From Saprospirales bacterium (GTDB lineage Bacteria > Bacteroidota > Bacteroidia > Chitinophagales > Saprospiraceae): a stretch of DNA of 8,415 bases. The DNA is taken from the NCBI GenBank assembly GCA_003448025.1, contig DLXL01000022.1:1-8415 (forward strand). The letters run 5' to 3'. This document shows, piece after piece, positions 1 to 7,170 of this stretch. A program made the position numbers and the translations under genes. Numbering within the stretch: position 1 is the first letter of the stretch; the number at the start of each line of letters is the position of its first letter. The notes beneath the pieces are model-generated. The model ran no database searches. It was given only the letters and a program-made list of their open reading frames with translations, and was not told where the DNA came from.

Positions 1-34
1 GAAGCCCAAAAGGATATCCCATTGAGCCTCCATG

Positions 35-83
35 CTTTAGTGCCTTAGCGTCTTCGTGCCTTCGCGCCTTCGTGCCTTCGTGT
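35..83. repeat. Degenerate 8-bp tandem repeat (consensus CTTCGTGC)
   Basis: Read on the plus strand, positions 44-83 divide cleanly into five consecutive 8-bp units: CTTAGCGT, CTTCGTGC, CTTCGCGC, CTTCGTGC and CTTCGTGT. A related 9-bp unit (CTTTAGTGC) precedes them at 35-43. The minus-strand consensus is GCACGAAG. The array lies about 12 nt beyond the distal stop codon of the macroglobulin gene and is non-coding; an 8-bp period does not preserve a reading frame. Similar GCACGAAG-type runs are, from memory, scattered between genes in some Bacteroidota genomes, so this may be one copy of a dispersed family. No role is established, and the rest of bases 1-95 shows nothing recognisable. Confidence 0.8.
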
Positions 84-95
84 ACCTCCAGCCTT

Positions 96-203
96 CTAAT
101 CAACTTTGACCCTTACCCCTTTGGAATGGCTGGTGAACTCCGGTGCGTACATGCACTGCATGGTGGTAATACCATTGCTCATGTCGCCACGAAGTGAAAC
201 CAC
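96..203 (-). pseudogene. Separated 3' end of the alpha-2-macroglobulin gene (35 codons after an in-frame TAG)
   Basis: Directly after the TAG at 206-204 the same frame stays open for 35 codons and ends at TAG 98-96. The peptide contains SNGITTMQCMYAPEFTSHS and ends VRVKVD. From my recollection of Bacteroidota macroglobulins, the C-terminus normally reads FEY-x-L-R-V followed by GDFSNGITTIQ-x-MYAPEF, so this is the expected last part of the C-terminal macroglobulin-like domain and not chance sequence. Without readthrough or repair it cannot be made, because no start codon is well placed to produce it alone. With it the protein would be 2050 residues, counting the interrupting codon. The TAG aligns with a position that I recall as Leu in relatives, one base away (TTG). 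Confidence 0.85.
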
Positions 204-3200
204 CTATGGGTATTCAAACACGAAAGTGCCGGTTGGCAGATAGTCAATGAAAAAGTGGGTGGCCAGATCGCGGGTGCTTTCGTAGTACCCCAGACCTCCC
301 TGCCAGCGATAACCACTGAGTACGTTCACAGGTTCCAATCCGGCTGCACGCATGTCTTTCAGGTGAACAAACTCCATCGGACGGTCTACCCTTATTTCAA
401 TGCGGACTTTCACTTTGTCCCCGCGCTTGAGGCTTTGTCCGTCTGAAATAGGTTTTAACACTGGTCCTGTGGCTGAGTTTTCTTCCAGATACAGTTGCTT
501 GACAATGGTTAGCGGCGTCTTTTTGAAATCTTTGATTTTATCCAGGTCTTCAAAATATTGCCAGTAAGCAGCACCCCAAACGATGTTGCTATTCGGGTTT
601 TCCACTTTTATTTCTGCCCAGGAGCGTTTCACTTCACTGCCGTTCCAGGCTTGTTTGAAATAACCTGAGCCAGGCTCTACTTCGTCTACTTTCATCGGTT
701 TTCCTCCGATAGCAACTTTAACGGTTTGGGTGTTGGAAAGCCAGCTATTGACCTGGCCATTGTTCAACAGCAAGGCGTAAACAGCTTCTGCGGTGGCTTT
801 GGTGCTTTCCCATCGGTTGGTCTGTTTGTTTTTCAATAACCAGATTCGGAGTTCTTCCACGGCCTTTGGGTCGTTGCCCACTTCACTGAAAACCTCCACC
901 ATCAATGCCTGTGTTTCTACCGGCAATTGATACCAGTAAAAACCCCAGTCAACTGGCCAGTACATGCCCAGTTCCTCTTTCATGGTAGCACGTTCGCGCA
1001 GGCTGGCTACGATGCGTTGTGCTGCTTCTTTCCGGCCAAAACGATGCAGGGCCAATGCGAGCATGCCTTCCTGATAAAGACCCTTACCCAGCCAGTATTT
1101 CTCTGCCTGACCGAGGTAATATCCGATCTGTTTGCTTGGTTTGTCCATCGGAGCAAAGGATTGCAGATATAGGAACTGGATGGCCATTCCGTCCAGATGG
1201 TCGTCCTCCCATTTTGCCCTTCCTTTTTGCACTTCTAATTCCAGTTTTGCGTATTGATCATTCAATTTCCCCTGACAATAGTTCATGGCTTTGTCCAACA
1301 TCCGATTGCTTTGCTGATCCTTATTCGGGTCAAAAGCCCCCAGTTTTTCCAGGTGCATAAAGCCGGTAGCAATATATTGTGTAATGTACCAGCTATCCTG
1401 GCCTCCGGAAAACCAGGGCCAGCCACCACTGCTTAATTGACGTTCCCGGAGGGTGCGCAGGGCTTTTTCCTGCTCGGAAGCCATTTTGTTCAGGTCAAAT
1501 AACAAGGCAATATTTTGCTTTTGTTGTTCTTCATTTTGGGCATCCATGACCCATGGCGTTTCTTCCAGCAAGGCATATTTCAGTTCCTGATTTTTGCTCA
1601 GGTTGGACTTCATGGCATCGGTGCCTTTCCAGCGTTCGTACACCCGTTTGATTTGTGGCATTTTTTCTACTACACTGGAGGCAAGGGTATTGGCATACAT
1701 CCTGCTGAAAATCTGTTCGGAACACTCATGCGGGTATTCCATCAGATAAGGCAGGGATTGTACGGCATACCAAACCGGATTGCTGGTAAACTCCAGGGTA
1801 TATTTATGGGTGCTCAGGCTGCCGTTTTCCGGTTGTGCTTTGAGGTTGTCGAACGTGAACGTCCGGCTTTGGTTGCCCCGGAGCGCTACAGGCATGGTTT
1901 CGGTTACCAGCATGCGGTTGGAAACAACCGGAATGGTGCTTTCTTCTCCGTCCTGGAAATTGCCGGCCGCTGCGGTGATCTGCCAGGTAATGGCGCCTGT
2001 AAAATCATCCGGTACTTTAATGCGCCAGGAAACTGAAGCGGATTGACCCGGCAACGCCGAAAAGCGAGCGATACGGTTGTTTTTAGACAGGCCAAAGGAG
2101 GCTTCCACATTGCTCAGGTCAAGTGCATTGGATAGTCCAAGCGTAGCATTTCCTTCCAATTTGTCTTTGGAGAGGTTGCTTACCTTGGCCGAAATCTCCA
2201 TTTCATCTCCCTGCCGCAGGAAACGGGGCGGATTGGCAATGATCATCAGATCTTTTTGCGTAACCACTTCTTTCTCACTGTATACCTGTTGAAGTTCTTT
2301 GGTATGGCTGTATGTCATCAACTTCCATCGGGTCAGTGCTTCGTTCATGGTGAACTTTAAAATTACATTACCATCGGCATCGGTTCGAAGATCCGGGAAG
2401 AAGAATACAGTTTCGTTCAGATTCTTGCGAATGGATGGAGGCGGCTTGGGTGTTTCTGGACGGATGGGTTCTGGCGCCTGGGTTGGCAAATTGGAAGGTG
2501 GCGCACCGGGCTTCTGTGCAGCCATACCACCATTACCGGGAGCCTCCTCAATGTCCATTTTTTTCATTTCCAATCCTTCTCCGGCAGGCATAGCTGCAAC
2601 GGCCCTGTCCATCATCATATACTCCCGCCGGTTTCCCCAAATAGGGAAGTCAAACAGGTTCAACTCAGGATATTGCCGATATGGATTGCTTTCCGGTTCA
2701 GAGTAATCATATTGGATGAAACCGGATTGCACACCAAATCCATGCCCGGTATTAAAATAGAGGTATGTAGTGAAGGTTGGATAAGGTAATACGGACCACT
2801 GATGCGGTCTGAACTGATCCAGTGATGCATCATACATGGCAGCTACCATCTCAGCAGCAACTTTGTCTTTTTTAGGGCCACTGATCTTAATACGCCATTC
2901 TTCCTGCTGGCCTGGAGCCAGTTTGTCGCGGAAGCTTTCATAACTGATCTGCAGTTCTTTGTTGCTCCATGGAACGAACAGGTTTAGGTTGTTTATGCCA
3001 TAAATGCGATTGTTTTTAACGCAAAAACTGTAGGTTGGAATACCACCTCGATCTGTTTCCCGAATAGGGATCTCGATGGTGCTTAGGTTTTTAAGCCGGC
3101 TGCTTACCCATTCAGGTTTTACCAGATTGCCATTTTGCACTTGTGCGAAGAAGAAGTGCAGGCTTTCGGGTTTGCCACCAAAGCTGATCCTGGCCGTTTC

Positions 3201-6200
3201 GCCGGGTTCAAACACTGTTTTTTCAAGGGCTGCTCCGGGTGCTTCAAAACGATTTTCAGGCGTCCAGGCTCTGACAAATTTTTGGATCTCAATGGATTCG
3301 CCAAAAGCATCTGTTGTATTCAGTGTAACCACATACCAACCAGCCTGCATCCTTCCTTCGTGCAAAGCCACCATTTGTGCATTCGCCGTATTGAATTTTA
3401 TACTACGGGTAAAGTCTTCCCGGCCCCAATTGGCTGCATTGTCTTCGTCTTTCCAGGCCAAATCCGGGAACAGGCCTTCAAAAGTGGTTTTCTGAATAGC
3501 AGGCAGATCCGGACGTTCCCACAGACGATTGCGGAACAAGACCTTGGGTGCAACCAACTTTTGAATCGAAATAGTACCGGTAGCGGCTTGTGCCTGACCG
3601 GCCATATTGGTGGTGCGCAAACCAATTTTGCGCAAACTATCCAGGGCAATTTCCGCCGGTAGCATCCACTCAACCTGCAAGGCGGTGTACCCAATCGTTA
3701 TCATCGTTTCGGTACTCCGGGTCTCGCCAGTAATGTCTGTCACATCAACATACACCTGATAGTCAAAAACCGGTTTATCTTTTTTGGGTACACTTAGATC
3801 CGGGATAGCCTTGAATGGGATAGCAAAGCTGCCATCAGCGCCGGTAGTGGTTACGCCATTGGAGATTTCCATTTCCGGAGTATTGAATGCAGGCATCTTT
3901 CGCCAGCTATACCAAAAGTCCCAATAAGGGAATCTGGTAACCCGCACTACCCGATAGCTTACCTGAGCGCCGTCGACAACGCTTCCCGCGTAATTTTTAG
4001 CCTCTCCTTTTACGGTGATCATTTCATTGAGCCGGATGGCGCCTTCTACCGGCTTCATCAGCACTTCAAATCTTGGGCGTTTGTATTCCTCTACGCTAAA
4101 ATAAGCATAACCATTCGCACCATCAGAAGCCCGAAGACTCATATTGCCTGTTAATCCGGTGGATGGAGCGGCAAAGCTTCCCTGGATGGTTCCAAATTCA
4201 TTGGATTTTAATTTCAGGGTGTTTGTTATTTGGCCATTGACATCATGGAATCGAATGGTAACAGTGCGGTTGGGGGCTATAACAGGCGTTTTATTCGATC
4301 CTGATGATGGCGCAAAAACCAGTCCTTTAAAATAGACGGTTTGCCCGGGCCGGTAAATGCTTCTGTCTGTAAAAAAATGCACTTGCGGGCCGGGGTTTGG
4401 ACTGCTGCCACTGCGATAAGCATAGGCCTGGCCGAGCCAAAGGCTGTCGTTACCCTGACGCGCCAATACCCTCAGGTTTTGGCCAATCGGGAGGTTTTTT
4501 CCGGAAACAAATCCATCACGATCGCTGTTAGCGGTTGTTTCCAGCTTGAGTTTTTGAACACCACTGTTCCAGTCTGTTCTGAAATAGCTCAATTGCACGC
4601 CAGCCAATGGGGCGCCGGAATCCCGGTGAGCTATTACAAAATGGGTTTGTCCATCATTCTGGTAACTTACGGCAGCCAGGTTAGACACCGCAAAATTGGC
4701 ATTGCTGATCATGGTAGTTTTAGCCAGAAAGTCTTCACTTCCGGATACCAGAACCCAGTAATTGCCCAATGGAAGTTTATCCAGATAAATCTCAGTCAGA
4801 TGAGGTTGATAATCACCGGGGTCCTGAATGTCCCAGCTGCGGGATTGTGCCGGCTTTTGTTTTTTTAACCATTCGAATTGCTCCTGATAGGGTAATGCAT
4901 CCCAACGCTCCAGATCAAAGTCTGTTTTAACCACACGAACCCAAACTTTTTTAAGGTTCCGGTAGTTCAATTGAACCAAAATCGGTTGATCAGGCAGAGA
5001 AACCTCCTCCACCATGGTAGTCAATTCAGGCTTCTCGATGGCTTTTAGCAGGTTTTGGCTCATTTGTCCGCCATAACTGTCCGGGTAGCGCTGGATGGCC
5101 TCTTTAAGTAATGCAACGCTGCGTTTGGTGTTTTCTCCTTTTTTATCGCCTTCAAGGCTGTAAAGATGCGTAGCGATGTGGTATGCAACTTCTGCTTCAG
5201 ATGCCAGCCCGCCGGCAAAGTTTTTAAGTCTTTCCAAGGCCTGGATGTACAAAGCTGATTTTTGCTCCAGCACGGAGTTGTTGTATACAAATTGAAGCCT
5301 TAGTAAATCTGCATCAATCAAAGCAGGCTTGCGGGAAGCCTGGTTGATGGTTGGAGCAGTGCTATGTGCGCCAAGTACTTTTTGAAATAACCTGATAGCC
5401 CTCCATTTTCCGGAGTTTTTATCCTCGGTTTCGTATTTGTTTTGTGAAAAAGATGGCCCCTCCGCAAAATCGCTTTCTTTATTTAACTGAAATACATAGG
5501 AGGGCTCGGTAAGATAACTGCGTTGGTTACTGAAATGTGTCAAAGCACGATGTGCCAATAAATCGAAGAGGGTAGGGCGTAGAGGGGATTTCCCGATGGA
5601 ATCATTGGCGCCGGGGGTAAGTACGTCTTTAAACTGCTCTATGGGAATGCCGCGCAACAAGGCGTCATTACTTACTGAAGCATCGTACAGGTCAAGGGCA
5701 TGCTTTTCTATTTGATCTGCACTCCAGGTCAGGATATCGCCGCCTTCATCACCTGAAATGGGCGTGCGTTGTTTTATTTTCCATGATTGATTTTGCAGAT
5801 AAGTGGCATAAAGCTGTCCCAAAATGCTTTGGAGCACCGATTTTTCCGGTTGTGCCGCGGTCATGCTCTCTTTTTCCATCAGGTTGATGGCATTGGTTAG
5901 GCCGTCTTCATCCAGCATGGTGATGAACTTGCCCCTGTAGAGCAAAGCCTTGACTATTTGCTGACCGTTTTTATCTTTTTGGGCACGAGCGTAAATGGCT
6001 TCTGTTTTTTCCAGAGCACTTTTGTAAAGCCCTTCAGCCTGTAGACTATCTACGATTTTCCAGTCCTCGGGATAATCGCCAGGTGCTGATGGCAGGGCAG
6101 AAATGGGCATGTTGGTGTCGGGTTTGTTTTTGATGTTGGTGGTTTGTTCCTTTTTACCGAATGACTTGCAGGCTACTATGGCCGACAGTGTCAGGGTAGT

Positions 6201-6248
6201 GAACAGGGCTAAAACGGTTAAGCGGGATGCTTGAAAAGGGAAATTCAT
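204..6248 (-). CDS. Alpha-2-macroglobulin family lipoprotein with thioester motif (C-terminally truncated frame)
   Basis: A 2014-residue frame encodes a bacterial alpha-2-macroglobulin, a family of thioester protease traps. Residues 1-27 are a lipoprotein signal peptide ending in lipobox IVAC (Cys27), implying lipid anchoring facing the periplasm or surface. Residues 30-420 are a helical, TPR-like region typical of Bacteroidota members. Beta-sandwich macroglobulin domains follow, including an MG2 signature, TDRSIYRPGQTVYFKG (from about 627). A bait-region-associated domain lies at about 1010-1150, a Pro-rich linker at 1211-1273, the A2M core from about 1274, and the thioester domain at about 1490-1830 with CSEQ at 1509-1512 and a GGWPWF motif. 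The C-terminal receptor-binding-like domain starts near 1905 and is cut by TAG at 206-204, missing its last 35 residues. The ATG is chosen because the signal peptide begins there. It lies 38 nt downstream of a co-oriented gene. No pbpC-type partner, as found beside the E. coli yfhM homologue, is in the window. Confidence 0.93.
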   Translation of the reverse strand: MNFPFQASRLTVLALFTTLTLSAIVACKSFGKKEQTTNIKNKPDTNMPISALPSAPGDYPEDWKIVDSLQAEGLYKSALEKTEAIYARAQKDKNGQQIVKALLYRGKFITMLDEDGLTNAINLMEKESMTAAQPEKSVLQSILGQLYATYLQNQSWKIKQRTPISGDEGGDILTWSADQIEKHALDLYDASVSNDALLRGIPIEQFKDVLTPGANDSIGKSPLRPTLFDLLAHRALTHFSNQRSYLTEPSYVFQLNKESDFAEGPSFSQNKYETEDKNSGKWRAIRLFQKVLGAHSTAPTINQASRKPALIDADLLRLQFVYNNSVLEQKSALYIQALERLKNFAGGLASEAEVAYHIATHLYSLEGDKKGENTKRSVALLKEAIQRYPDSYGGQMSQNLLKAIEKPELTTMVEEVSLPDQPILVQLNYRNLKKVWVRVVKTDFDLERWDALPYQEQFEWLKKQKPAQSRSWDIQDPGDYQPHLTEIYLDKLPLGNYWVLVSGSEDFLAKTTMISNANFAVSNLAAVSYQNDGQTHFVIAHRDSGAPLAGVQLSYFRTDWNSGVQKLKLETTANSDRDGFVSGKNLPIGQNLRVLARQGNDSLWLGQAYAYRSGSSPNPGPQVHFFTDRSIYRPGQTVYFKGLVFAPSSGSNKTPVIAPNRTVTIRFHDVNGQITNTLKLKSNEFGTIQGSFAAPSTGLTGNMSLRASDGANGYAYFSVEEYKRPRFEVLMKPVEGAIRLNEMITVKGEAKNYAGSVVDGAQVSYRVVRVTRFPYWDFWYSWRKMPAFNTPEMEISNGVTTTGADGSFAIPFKAIPDLSVPKKDKPVFDYQVYVDVTDITGETRSTETMITIGYTALQVEWMLPAEIALDSLRKIGLRTTNMAGQAQAATGTISIQKLVAPKVLFRNRLWERPDLPAIQKTTFEGLFPDLAWKDEDNAANWGREDFTRSIKFNTANAQMVALHEGRMQAGWYVVTLNTTDAFGESIEIQKFVRAWTPENRFEAPGAALEKTVFEPGETARISFGGKPESLHFFFAQVQNGNLVKPEWVSSRLKNLSTIEIPIRETDRGGIPTYSFCVKNNRIYGINNLNLFVPWSNKELQISYESFRDKLAPGQQEEWRIKISGPKKDKVAAEMVAAMYDASLDQFRPHQWSVLPYPTFTTYLYFNTGHGFGVQSGFIQYDYSEPESNPYRQYPELNLFDFPIWGNRREYMMMDRAVAAMPAGEGLEMKKMDIEEAPGNGGMAAQKPGAPPSNLPTQAPEPIRPETPKPPPSIRKNLNETVFFFPDLRTDADGNVILKFTMNEALTRWKLMTYSHTKELQQVYSEKEVVTQKDLMIIANPPRFLRQGDEMEISAKVSNLSKDKLEGNATLGLSNALDLSNVEASFGLSKNNRIARFSALPGQSASVSWRIKVPDDFTGAITWQITAAAGNFQDGEESTIPVVSNRMLVTETMPVALRGNQSRTFTFDNLKAQPENGSLSTHKYTLEFTSNPVWYAVQSLPYLMEYPHECSEQIFSRMYANTLASSVVEKMPQIKRVYERWKGTDAMKSNLSKNQELKYALLEETPWVMDAQNEEQQKQNIALLFDLNKMASEQEKALRTLRERQLSSGGWPWFSGGQDSWYITQYIATGFMHLEKLGAFDPNKDQQSNRMLDKAMNYCQGKLNDQYAKLELEVQKGRAKWEDDHLDGMAIQFLYLQSFAPMDKPSKQIGYYLGQAEKYWLGKGLYQEGMLALALHRFGRKEAAQRIVASLRERATMKEELGMYWPVDWGFYWYQLPVETQALMVEVFSEVGNDPKAVEELRIWLLKNKQTNRWESTKATAEAVYALLLNNGQVNSWLSNTQTVKVAIGGKPMKVDEVEPGSGYFKQAWNGSEVKRSWAEIKVENPNSNIVWGAAYWQYFEDLDKIKDFKKTPLTIVKQLYLEENSATGPVLKPISDGQSLKRGDKVKVRIEIRVDRPMEFVHLKDMRAAGLEPVNVLSGYRWQGGLGYYESTRDLATHFFIDYLPTGTFVFEYP
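1713..1724 (-). other. Thioester motif Cys-Ser-Glu-Gln (CXEQ) of the macroglobulin
   Basis: Codons TGT TCC GAA CAG encode Cys1509-Ser-Glu-Gln1512 within the context YPHECSEQIF. In thioester-containing macroglobulins and complement proteins the Cys and Gln side chains of CXEQ form the internal thioester that covalently captures the attacking protease. Both are present, so this is predicted to be a thioester-active member and not one of the variants that have lost the motif. Confidence 0.9.
2430..2618 (-). other. Pro-rich, bait-region-like linker in the macroglobulin
   Basis: Residues about 1211-1273 are low complexity: a Met/Ala/Gly/Glu-rich half with MEMKKMD-like character, then a half (1247-1271) in which 11 of 25 residues are Pro. 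The segment ends just before RKNLNETVFFFPDLRTD, which begins the conserved A2M core. In characterised macroglobulins the protease-cleaved bait region occupies this place. Its exposed Lys and Arg residues (1215, 1229, 1230, 1246, 1263, 1268) would suit trypsin-like proteases. Assignment as bait is by position and composition only. Confidence 0.6.
6168..6248 (-). other. Lipoprotein signal peptide with lipobox
   Basis: The first 27 codons encode a short N-region with Arg9, a hydrophobic core (about residues 10-24) and the lipobox I-V-A-C, with Cys27 as the predicted lipidated residue. The residues after the Cys (K-S-F-G-K-K) contain no acidic run of the kind described as a surface-export signal in some Bacteroidota lipoproteins, so a periplasm-facing location is somewhat favoured over the cell surface. 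Confidence 0.85.
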
Positions 6249-6286
6249 ATGATTGGATCAAAAGTTATGGTCTGGATAAGGTGTAC

Positions 6287-6994
6287 TTAGTTGAAAAGCC
6301 GGTAGAAAAAAGATTTGATTCTGTTCCATGGATTTTTTGGGGCAACCACCACAATCTCCCCCATGAGCACTGAAGAGTAATCCAGGTAATTGGATTTTAA
6401 GGCCAGATCTTCATGGAGTATTCTTTCCGGAAGAGGGATATTCAGGGTATTCGAGCCAACATAACTGATGGTCAAACCCTCTTCCAGATGTTGGAGAGCA
6501 GAGATGGGCACGCGGAGGCTAAAAATACCATCCAAATCAGTTGTTGTTCCAAAACCCCGGTATTGTACTGTTGCGGCATAGACGGGCTGGTCGGTATACG
6601 GATCCAGAATCCTGCCTGTTATTGTCCGAAACAGGGTGTCCTGAATGACCGGTTTTACTATGTTTTTTTGAGCCGGTTGGCTGATGTGTATGGATTCATA
6701 TTGCTGAGCTCCCGCTGGCAAGGCAAATAATCCCAAGAATCCGACGGCGAATGCTTGAATGCCTCTGCCGTGTTTATTGGCGGAGTGCAGGGTTCTCTGG
6801 AGTTGATCCGGGCTGAAACGTCCGCAAATCCGGCCCTCGTTTTCTTGCATGTGACGCAGGATTTCTGTATCCGATTTAAAGGTGAAATCAACGATATTTT
6901 TATGGCATTGGGCGCAATAGCGGCAATCCACACCAACTGGTGTCATTGACGTCCACTGTTCAGTACATGGTTGGGGGATTTTCAACTGAATCAT
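6287..6994 (-). CDS. Cys-motif / single-TM / carboxypeptidase-regulatory-like domain protein
   Basis: This 235-residue protein has three parts. Residues 1-70 carry a cysteine pattern (Cys10, Cys24-x2-Cys27-x2-Cys30, Cys57) in the frame IPQPC-x3-W-x2-MTP ... VDFT ... ICGRF-x3-QL. I recognise this as a recurring N-terminal module of uncharacterised Bacteroidota proteins; it may bind metal. Residues about 79-96 are a hydrophobic segment ending LPAGA, most likely one membrane span, with a cleavable internal signal less likely. Residues about 122-195 fit a CarboxypepD_reg-like beta-sandwich (ITGRILDPYTDQPVYAATV, then TDLDGIFSL). The tail WNRIKSFFYRLFN is basic and amphipathic. The expected topology is Cys module in the cytoplasm and beta-sandwich outside. 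It is the first gene of the minus-strand pair, ending 38 nt before the macroglobulin start, so co-transcription is likely. No clear Shine-Dalgarno sequence precedes the ATG. The function is unknown. Confidence 0.82.
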   Translation of the reverse strand: MIQLKIPQPCTEQWTSMTPVGVDCRYCAQCHKNIVDFTFKSDTEILRHMQENEGRICGRFSPDQLQRTLHSANKHGRGIQAFAVGFLGLFALPAGAQQYESIHISQPAQKNIVKPVIQDTLFRTITGRILDPYTDQPVYAATVQYRGFGTTTDLDGIFSLRVPISALQHLEEGLTISYVGSNTLNIPLPERILHEDLALKSNYLDYSSVLMGEIVVVAPKNPWNRIKSFFYRLFN

Positions 6995-7170
6995 GGTCTG
7001 TTGTTGGGTAACGGCTTAAATAGCCATGTTTGGCAAATATACATAAAGAGAGATGCGCCTGAACGTAAAATTACACGCCATTAGTCAAATTTCTTTTTAG
7101 GTAAATCGACGAATGACTATTTCCGTTCTCTGATTCCCTATTTCTTTGCCGGAACCGAAATCAAACTGGT
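6995..7170. promoter_or_regulatory. Divergent intergenic region between the two transcription units
   Basis: These 176 nt lie between the divergent start codons at 6994 (minus) and 7171 (plus), so they should contain the promoters for both directions. No small frame with coding character and no RNA gene is apparent. Neither start has a purine-rich Shine-Dalgarno sequence at the usual distance, which is common in Bacteroidota. Confidence 0.6.
7034..7041 (-). promoter_or_regulatory. Candidate Bacteroidota -7 promoter element (TATATTTG) for the minus-strand operon
   Basis: Read on the minus strand, TATATTTG exactly fits the TAnnTTTG -7 consensus described for Bacteroidota. It ends 39 nt upstream of the ATG at 6994. 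The partner -33 element (TTTG or TTG) is weak: only a GTTC lies 20-23 nt upstream of the -7 box. It is the best promoter candidate found for this operon, but it rests on one box. Confidence 0.45.

Noticed and set aside
35..83. CRISPR array
   Set aside because: The units are 8 bp and adjacent, with no spacers and no cas genes nearby. It is a simple tandem repeat.
204..206. Genetic code in which TAG is a sense codon
   Set aside because: TAG also appears as the natural end of the same gene (98-96) and of the plus-strand gene (8336-8338), and only one internal TAG exists in the long reading frame. A genome-wide reassignment is not supported.
1515..2036. Long plus-strand open frame opposite the macroglobulin gene (others similar at 4341-4868, 3135-3662 and 3076-3495)
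   Set aside because: These lie wholly antisense to strongly conserved macroglobulin coding sequence, show no recognisable domain and overlap one another in several frames. They are shadows of the minus-strand gene.
6259..6268. Internal promoter between the two minus-strand genes (ATAACTTTTG on the minus strand)
   Set aside because: The spacing between TA and TTTG is three bases instead of two, the gap is only 38 nt, and no -33 partner is convincing. Co-transcription is simpler.
6658..6936. Second minus-strand frame overlapping the 235-aa gene, and plus-strand frames at 6413-6730 and 6755-6949
   Set aside because: They overlap the conserved Cys-motif and carboxypeptidase-regulatory-like coding region in other frames and contain no recognisable sequence features.
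7141..7148. Promoter -7 box (TTTCTTTG) for the plus-strand gene
   Set aside because: It misses the invariant A of TAnnTTTG and has no TTTG-like -33 element at a suitable distance. The match is too weak to annotate.
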